Shown here: in pieces, positions 57,258-64,000 of the stretch
Numbering within the stretch: the first letter of the stretch is position 1
How the letters are laid out: each line of letters begins with the position of its first letter
Origin: Nyssa sinensis
Taxonomy: Eukaryota; Streptophyta; Magnoliopsida; Cornales; Nyssaceae
Direction of reading: 5' to 3'
Length of the DNA stretch: 64,000 nucleotides
Assembly: GCA_008638375.1 (NCBI GenBank)
Contig: CM018046.1
Span: 45,357,206-45,421,205, forward strand
Made by a program: the position numbers and the translations under genes
The notes under the pieces: generated by a model
The model's input: only the letters and a program-made list of their open reading frames with translations
What the model was told of the DNA's origin: nothing
Database searches by the model: none

Positions 57258-60200
57258 TTAACCTGTTAAACATCAGAAACTAAATGCTGTCAACTTGAAA
57301 TATTTGATACGGATAGTGATGGCATCTGCATGTTTGCAACAATACTCGATTGTTATTAAGGCACTCATACCATTTATGTTTTTTGAGACGGTGGATTTGT
57401 AATCATGCTCGTTGCTTGAGAGAATGGTAAGTAAGATGTCAAAACACGACTAACTTCATTTGGACAAGTGTCAACCACATCCCCAAGATTGATAGACCAG
57501 CAAGTTTCACTTTAAAAGGAAAATTCCCATTTTGAGGTTCAAAAGATTGGGGATGGTTTTCAGAAACCGGTTATTTCATCAATCATCCATTGGATATATT
57601 AGTACACCTAAACCATGAAGCATCACTACCTGTCTAAATTTCATTTTTTGAATAGAATTCCATACAAAAAGACATGGTTAGAAAGTGTCTTACCTAACTT
57701 GCCACTTAGAGCATCATCTGTATTTCTTCCAGCGGAGTGTATGCTGCTAGTGCCAGGTGGTGTCATCGTGTGACTTTGTTGTGCCGTATCTGAACCAAAT
57801 CCAAAAATATTCATGGGCTACAATACAAAACCAATATGTCAACACAACTATTTATTTAGTATTAAAAAAAATGACTCGGCTGTTTGCATGTCAGGGAAGC
57901 TATAAAATGCTGACAATTCTCTTATTGAGAGAAATCATGGGAGGAAAAAAAAAAGTAAAGTAGATGTGAGCAGCACAAACCTGAGAAGCATTTTGCATAG
58001 GGTGGAAGCCAATATAACGAGCGTACTGCTCAGAAAAATTGGGATTTTGCAGTTGAGTTTGATAATTAATGGGATTCAAGACTGGAGCTTGGCACATTGC
58101 TGCTTGGTTTGGTGTGGAAGCCATAGATATGGCCTGATCAACTACTGGGACCCTTGGTAAATGCATTGCACTGTGAATAGAAGGCAGTGGAGGTGAGCCA
58201 ATTCCCATTCCCATTCGAGACATATAGTGCTGGATGCCCGGAAACATCATTGGCGCCATCCCACTTCCCATCCACATCATCTGAAACACCATAGAGAAAG
58301 GCCAATTGGTTCAGTACAAGTGATAAAACTAGTTCATTATTATGAGTTTCTGTGATATACATACCTGAAGTTGTAATTGAAGCGACTTCAGGTACTCAAT
58401 TGCCTCATCTAGCATCGATGCTTTATCTGACTGAAAATAAAAATCAGGATTTAATTAAAATGAAGAGCAACATTAGTAAATAATACTTGGATGAAAGATG
58501 AAGACTTTCTTCCAGTCTATAGTAAAACAATTCTCAACAGCCTATACGAAAGAAGCTCAATGAACCCTTGTGTCAAATACTAAAGGTTGGTTATTCCACT
58601 TTGTTCTAGCCAGGGCCACACTTTTTGTTAAATTATGCGAGATCTTAATGTCTCTCTCCCTCTCCTTTGGTTTCATTTTTTTCGGTTACACTAATTAAAC
58701 AATAGAATTTGAACTCATGTCACCTATTCCATGCGATTACTAGTATTTTTTTCTCACACATTAATTTGATCAAAGCTTAGTTCGTTATTTATTTAAAATT
58801 TGGATACTTCTATTGGCGTTGTAACCCCTTTAACACTGGTGTAATAATTGATCTTTGTTATACTTGGTCAAACCAGATCAATCCACTTTTTTGCTCTCGC
58901 CCTTAGTCAGTACATCCTCTACATTCCCAAGATAATAATCACTTCTAATTTTATCAGTGCTTCTCTTGGTGCATTTCATCTATATTCTCATTTCAGCCTT
59001 GACTCATCTTATGGACATATTGATTCTTGAATCCCCAGCAATCCGCACAGTAACATATCATTCATCTTAAAGGAGTCATATACAATTTTATGTAAGTTTA
59101 ATTATTATGCTTTAAGCCATGCTTATTCATTTGTGTGAATGGTTAAAGCTGGAAACAATTTGTTAGTGATTTATCTCTGGGATGAAAAATTGAATGTTGT
59201 TTGGTGAAGCTTGAGCAAGAACTCTAATATAATTGTAAGCAACTATGTACAGTATGTATTTTCCAAACAGTACAAAGTGAAGAAAATGTAGGGGAAATGC
59301 AGACCTTGTTAGAGTGAGGTATAAGTTCTTGCAAAGCTTTCATCTTCTCATTGATTCTATCCCTCCTCCTCTGCATCAAGAAAGTGGTACTGTTAAAAGG
59401 GATGATATGAAAATACTTGTAATGAAAGTACTTCAGAAATGCATAATCCTCTACCCTCTCTGAGAGATTATGTACTTCAGCAGCCCGGCTTTTGCGAGCA
59501 GTCCCAGATCGTGGCACCGGCTTGTTTCCTGCAGCTGATTCTAACTCAGCAGCCTACATAATTACAATTTTATATTAGTCACAAAAACTTGAAAAATATG
59601 AGAGGGAGCGGGAGAGAGAGAGAGAGAGAGAGAGAGAGTTACCTCACTTTGGCACTCAGATTCCTCTGCATCTCTGCCTTTCCTTTTGTGGCTATTGGTG
59701 GTGCCACTGGATTGATTGCATGTTCTTCCAAAACTACTACCAGAACCACCAGAAGACGACGTAATTGCCGGCTCTAGCATCTCTGTATCCCCTTTCTCAG
59801 ACTGAGGAATAACCTTCCGAGCGTTGTCCTTAATGGGTACTGCAGATAAACCAGTTGTACCAACAACACTACTAGAAGCGCGGCTCAAATCAGTGTCATT
59901 TGCGATTTGATTGCTGCCACAATGGCTTGATCCAACTGTCATCACTGAACACTCTCTAACCTCTCCCCGTACTGGTGGCTGAAAATGGGAGAAATTGACA
60001 TTTTTGCCCAAACTTGCCAAGTTAGGAAGTTGCTGGGCTGAACCCAAGGTTTGAAACTTTGGAGGAGGCATTGGATTCGGGGTGAATTCAGAGTGTGGTG
60101 AACTTGAAACATCATTTTTGGAAAATGATGCACCAAATTTGACAAACTTGTCTTCCCCAAATTGTCTAATTGGCTTTTCTGCCTCAACTGGATTTGCTGG

Positions 60201-60520
60201 GGGAATTTCGGAGAAGAAATTAGAAAATAATTCTTTTTCAAAGGAATCATCAAGTGGGTATTGCATCCAGGAGCCTGTGTCATAATCATGAATCAAATTA
60301 GATGAATTTCCAAATGAGCCGCTGGCTTTTAGTGTTGGTTCATCTTGTCTCTGAACTTGTCTTGATTCACTGGTGCTGGGACCTGGTTTTCTACATGTTT
60401 GGCTGTTCAAGACTACTTGCCCGTTTTGCCATAAGAGCTCCACCAGCTCATGGTCTGGCCTGTAACATTGGCCAAACAAATCATTAATCTATAAACAAAT
60501 TCAAGAGAAGAACTTAACCA

Positions 60521-60561
<41 letters not shown>

Positions 60562-60636
60562 TGACCCTGTGGGTTTCTTCTGATTGGACAGAGGTAAATC
60601 ACCATCAATATTCCAATCAGGAAGGCAACGATTCAT
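57258..60636 (-). CDS. PIF4: Phytochrome-interacting bHLH factor, PIF4/PIF5 type, complete
   Basis: Nuclear bHLH transcription factor that binds G-boxes and is destabilised by active phytochrome B. Coding exons: 60636-60566, 60459-59643, 59553-59455, 59370-59305, 58430-58365, 58280-57981, 57817-57694, 57262-57258; phases agree, 515 residues. Residues 28-40 ([13 protein letters not shown]) are the active-phyB-binding motif. The bHLH region spans about 320-370 ([20 protein letters not shown]...), with H324, E328 and R332 giving the H-E-R pattern of G-box binders. Helix 2 ([21 protein letters not shown]) lies in the fifth exon. The C-terminus is Met/Pro/Gln-rich. The final coding exon supplies only GT and the TAA stop, so most of the last exon is 3' UTR. 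PIF4 versus PIF5 cannot be separated, as this locus probably predates that duplication. Confidence 0.93.
59613..59640. repeat. GA/CT microsatellite beside PIF splice donor
   Basis: A CT run in the transcript begins 4 nt after the donor GTAA of the large exon (ending at 59643). Confidence 0.9.
60531..60559. repeat. GA/CT microsatellite beside first PIF coding-exon donor
   Basis: A CT run in the transcript begins about 7 nt after the donor GTCAGT (exon ending at 60566). The intron is only 106 nt, so the repeat makes up about a quarter of it. Confidence 0.9.
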
Positions 60637-61440
60637 GGCTGAATTTCTGAAAAAGAAAACTTATTTAATCTTTAAAAAAGTGATTGAAACTCATATAACC
60701 AGAACCCAACTAAACATAAACACACAAACGAAAGAAACTATAAAAAAAAATGAAAAAAAAAATAAAGATGAATAGACTCGTATGAGCCAATAGAACAAAA
60801 TCAAGCTATAACAGTTCAACTCTACTTTTTTTTTTTTTTTATAGTATCTTTCTTCATTTGGAATGCAAGTTTAAGATTGAATAAGTATCCCCAATTTTCA
60901 GCCTCCAAAAGGGTGGAAAAAGAACTAATAATAAAATATGAGAGAGAAAGAGAGTGGACCTCAAACACTAAAAATTTATCATCATTAGACTTGACAAAAC
61001 AAACCAAGAATGAAGATAGTTTAGCCCTCTGAACAGTTAAATTGATGCAAAATCCTCATGATAAGGGAGGAGACGAGGTGTTAAATGGCTAAAGAAGCCA
61101 ATTATCACTTTAATTCACCAAAAGTAGAAACCCAATAAAAAAAAATCTGACAAGAAAAAGGATTTGTTTTCCCAGAGAAGAACCAAGAAAATCAAATATG
61201 AGACACACAGTTTTGATGAAGATAGAATGCTTGGTTAGTAGAACAAATAGGGAAATGGAACCAAACCCACCTGTCCAAAACTAGTTTGTAATTCAATTTC
61301 ACAAGAAACGGAGGCACTTATCCCTCTCTCTCTCTCTCTAAAACAACAGCAGGAAGAAGTTCAATCTCCTCTCTCTACAAAACAGTCTTAAAACTCCAGT
61401 TGGAACGACAGAGATGTCAATTGTCGGAGAGAAGATGTGG
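60637..61440 (-). promoter_or_regulatory. PIF 5' UTR with intron
   Basis: On the minus strand a leader exon ends TTTTGGACAG|GTGGGT (exon edge 61271). A matching acceptor TTTTTCAG lies at 60647-60654, leaving ten UTR bases before ATG 60636. The implied 5'-UTR intron (61270-60647) is 624 nt. The leader contains a GA repeat (61,323-61,340 as CT on the plus strand). Transcription start is inferred at about 61,400-61,500. Confidence 0.6.
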
Positions 61441-61503
61441 TGGAGGAAAGATTCGGTGGTGTTTCGGCACATTAGTTTTCTCAGTGGTCACGCGGGGGCT
61501 GAC

Positions 61504-61509
61504 CACGTG
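61504..61509. promoter_or_regulatory. G-box CACGTG (proximal)
   Basis: Palindromic CACGTG within GACCACGTGGAAC, upstream of the presumed PIF transcription start. It is the binding site class of PIF and HY5 factors. Confidence 0.7.
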
Positions 61510-61596
61510 GAACATGTCAGCGTGATGTATAGCTGGATAAGATCTACAACTTCGCTGCCAAGTAACAGATGATCTGAATCCTTAAAACCGTGTCGC

Positions 61597-61602
61597 CACG
61601 TG
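61597..61602. promoter_or_regulatory. G-box CACGTG (distal)
   Basis: Second CACGTG, within CGCCACGTGTACAG, 93 bp beyond the first. A related ACGT word, GCCACGTAAGC, lies at about 61,667-61,676, giving three ACGT-core sites within 175 bp. Confidence 0.65.
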
Positions 61603-61679
61603 TACAGTTCCTTCAAAATTCCTTGAGAACCAATAATGAGGGGACAACACTGTCGAACCCGGATTGCCACGTAAGCAGA

Positions 61680-62507
61680 GGCCAGAATTTTTATTTTATT
61701 TTTATGAAAATTATAAAATTTGTTAGCTATAATATTAGTGTTAAGAGGGTAAAAATAAAAACCAAAAAACAAAATGGAGCAAATTGAAATAAAATGAAGG
61801 CATGTTTGAGTGGGTGTGGCTTTTTGAAATAGGTGTTTTAAAGTTTAAATTAATTTTTTTTTTATATTTAAATATTTATTAGGATGCTTTCGAAATATTT
61901 TTTTTTAAATATTTTTGAATTTATATGTTTATTTCAAAAAACTGTTAATAAAAATTCTTTTTTTAAAAATTTTAATTTAAAAAATATTTTTTTTATTCAT
62001 ATAATACATTTAATATTTTTAACAATTCATCTAAATATTATAATATTATTTAAACTCATTTTAAATATATTTATTTAAATATTCAAAATTTAATTCAAAT
62101 TGTGTTTTTTAAAGTGTATTTTTCTCGAATTATAATTTGAAATTATGTTATAATATAAGGGTTTTATTAAGAATGAAATGAAGCAAGTTATTTTATTTAT
62201 TGGCTACACTAAATATTAGATCAATGTTCTATTTTTCTTCTTCTTTATTTCATATTAAGGAAACGGTGTAATCGAAGTAGTTTAAAGTGGTGCAATACAT
62301 GAAAAATCAAAATTTATTTTAATGGTTTTAACAAATTAACACGTGTTGAAATAATTATGAAGCTTTGGCATAGTGCAGTTGCACTAATTGAATGTTACGT
62401 TGGATAATCTCAGTTTAACGCAGATGTAAAACATGTTGGGTTTTTCTTTATGTTATACTATATATATTTTAAACAAAAAAAAATTCTCAAACCCAGCTCC
62501 AAACTGT

Positions 62508-62536
<29 letters not shown>
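61680..62536. other. AT-rich intergenic DNA
   Basis: No gene recognised. A TA microsatellite at 62,513-62,536 borders the following insertion. Confidence 0.4.
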
Positions 62537-62541
<5 letters not shown>

Positions 62542-63372
62542 CTGCATTTTTCTGACTTGCCGGGACTTCATTCCTCGTCGATATGAACTCTGCAAAAAAG
62601 GAGTTAGAGGGCCGCCGAGATAGCTCCGGCGGTAGCCACTCCGATGAGGAAGTTAGTCCAGAATCAGAGTTTTTGTTTTTCTAGCATAGTTTTCTGTAAG
62701 AAGTCTCTTTTTTTCTTATGCGTACCTTGAAGGTCATAGTTATAGGATGGTGAAGCATTAAATTGACTGACAAGCGGTGGATGTCATTTGAACTTGGTTT
62801 TCCAGTTCATGGCTACCTTTACACGTGTAGCTATAAAAGGCCCCAAACCTGCACCGTCTTTTTTGCAGGGATAGGGCTCATCGCCTGTCAGGTTATAGTA
62901 GTGTCATCATGAGTACTTACGTCATTACTTCTTTTTAATAGTTGTCCCATCATTCTGAGGTCGGTAGGGTTTATGGAAGGCGGTGACCAATTCGGAACCC
63001 CTTCTTGTAGATATTATATCTTCCTTACTACGGGGCTTGTAATACACACCTCTGGAGGCCTACTTCTGGAGGCTTACCTCTGCTAGCTTTGCTAGATCTG
63101 GAGGCTTGGCTCTGCCATATCTAGAGGCATGTCTCTGTCACCTCTGGAGGTGCTGGCTCTGGCGAGCTCTGGATGGAGACTCTGGCTCAGCTCTGGAGGC
63201 TTACCTCTGGAGGCCTACTTCTGGAGGCCTACCTCTGGAGGCCTACTTCTGGCTTACCTCTGCTAGCTCTGTTAGATTTGGAGGCTTGGCTCTGTCATAT
63301 CTGGAGGCATGTCTCTGCCAACTTTGGATGCTCAGTACACGTGTCGTGCCCATAGTGGTGGGATATTTTTTG
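62537..63372 (+). mobile_element. LTR-like insertion within a TA repeat
   Basis: A GC-richer block sits between two TA runs (62,513-62,536 and 63,379-63,402). It includes GATATGAACTCTGCAAAAAA, GGCGGTAGCCACTCCGATGA and a TATAAAAGGCCCC TATA-like word (about 62,831), the layout of a plant Ty3/gypsy LTR. The outer flanks (CAGCTCCAAACTGTTATTAT before, AAAAGGGCAGAGTGAATGAT after) resemble the uninterrupted stretch at 63,930-63,985. Terminal TG/CA and a target duplication cannot be read because of the TA repeats. Confidence 0.5.
63043..63325 (+). repeat. TCTGGAGGC minisatellite with higher-order duplication
   Basis: Many copies of CTCTGGAGGCCTAC/TTAC variants about 17 bp long. A longer block (about 63,075-63,141) is repeated near 63,255-63,325, each containing GGAGGCTTGGCTCTG and GAGGCATGTCTCTG. 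The frames across it, rich in Leu, Glu, Trp and Arg, are artefacts of the repeat. Confidence 0.85.
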
Positions 63373-63711
63373 GCATATCAATATATATATATATATATAT
63401 ATATAAAAGGGCAGAGTGAATGATGACTTCTTAAAACAATAAAAACGTTTTCAAATTTTGTTCAAAATAAAAGTATTTGCACACGTAAAATTAGTTGATT
63501 TTTTTTGATAATCGAAACATTATCCTGACTTGAAACAATGAGGCAAACAAAACTTATTTTTTCACTATGACTAAAGTCAGATTTTGATCAAATTTGTTCA
63601 TTTATACCTTCAATTAAACTTTTTTTTTTATCATTTATAATAAATTTTAATTTAGGCCTTCTAAAAAAATAAAAAATGTTATTTTTTTTAATTAAAAATT
63701 TTATTTTATAA

Positions 63712-63905
63712 ACTATTTAGCATTTTTTTAAAATGTGTCTTGAAAGTTATTTTAATCTAATCAGTAACATTTTTTAACAGTATTAAGATGAAAATTAACA
63801 ATTGAATTTTTTTTGTATTAAAAGTTTCTATTTTGGTTCTTTTAGATATAAATAAATTATCATGAACTTTTTGAATTAAAAATTTTATTTTAAGAATCTT
63901 TTAGT
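63712..63905. repeat. Dispersed AT-rich repeat, second copy
   Basis: Matches 33,795-33,985 in the same orientation: ATTTAGCATTTTTTTAAAAT, GTCTTGAAAGTTATTTTAAT and CATTTTTTAACAGTATTAAG against near-identical words there. No coding content. Probably two members of one AT-rich miniature family. Confidence 0.7.
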
Positions 63906-64000
63906 ATTTTTTTAAAAAAAATATCATACCAAGCTCCAAACTATTATTATATATATAAATAAAAGGTCAAAGTTAGTGATACAAAACAAGTTGCCGACGA

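Noticed and set aside
63106..63423. 105-residue repetitive frame (+)
   Set aside because: Produced by the TCTGGAGGC minisatellite and a TA run.
1..64000. CRISPR arrays, prokaryotic operons, phage or defence systems
   Set aside because: The window is plant nuclear DNA. The regular repeats are minisatellites or transposon-internal repeats without spacer structure.

Overview
This is nuclear DNA of a flowering plant, most likely a woody eudicot; the species cannot be fixed from the sequence. The signs are AT-rich intergenic DNA, short exons with GT-AG (and some GC-AG) introns, plant-type L1 LINEs, Au-type SINEs, hAT-like miniature elements, a small solo LTR, and five plant protein-coding loci. 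None is bacterial, and I see no operon, phage, CRISPR array or rRNA/tRNA gene.

Layout. (1) 1-13,052: the last two coding exons of an N-acetylglucosamine kinase gene (+). They are separated from the missing upstream exons by an intron of more than 9 kb, packed with LINEs; the youngest (3,017-8,130) has a poly-A tail and target-site duplication and is nested in an older antisense LINE. (2) 16,234-30,340: a complete ten-exon polyamine oxidase gene (-) of the PAO2/PAO3 type, ending in the peroxisomal signal SRM. Two of its introns begin with GC, its large introns are filled with LINE, SINE and hAT copies, and one exon carries a single-base frameshift. (3) 31,000-41,200: AT-rich intergenic DNA with miniature elements, a SINE, a solo LTR with perfect 5-bp target duplication and a hAT-like element. 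(4) 41,237-48,944: an intact ten-exon plastid-type aldo-keto reductase gene (+) with a 4.3-kb intron holding decayed Ty3/gypsy sequence, itself interrupted by a hAT-like element. (5) 49,000-57,000: a LINE remnant, a small two-exon gene of unknown function, and intergenic duplications. (6) 57,258-60,636: a complete eight-coding-exon phytochrome-interacting bHLH factor gene (-; PIF4/PIF5 type) with a 5'-UTR intron and G-boxes upstream. (7) 61,700-64,000: AT-rich DNA, an LTR-like insertion with a minisatellite, and a dispersed repeat.

The genes do not form one pathway. The neighbourhood is still informative: a PIF4/5-type gene beside a PAO2/3-type gene matches what I recall of two duplicated Arabidopsis loci, so this looks like an ancestral eudicot block expanded here by transposons. 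The best leads are the PAO frameshift, the duplicated PAO splice donor, CT-repeat tracts just downstream of weak 5' splice sites, the layered transposon insertions with readable target duplications, and a long AT-rich hairpin. I found no convincing previously undescribed multi-gene system.
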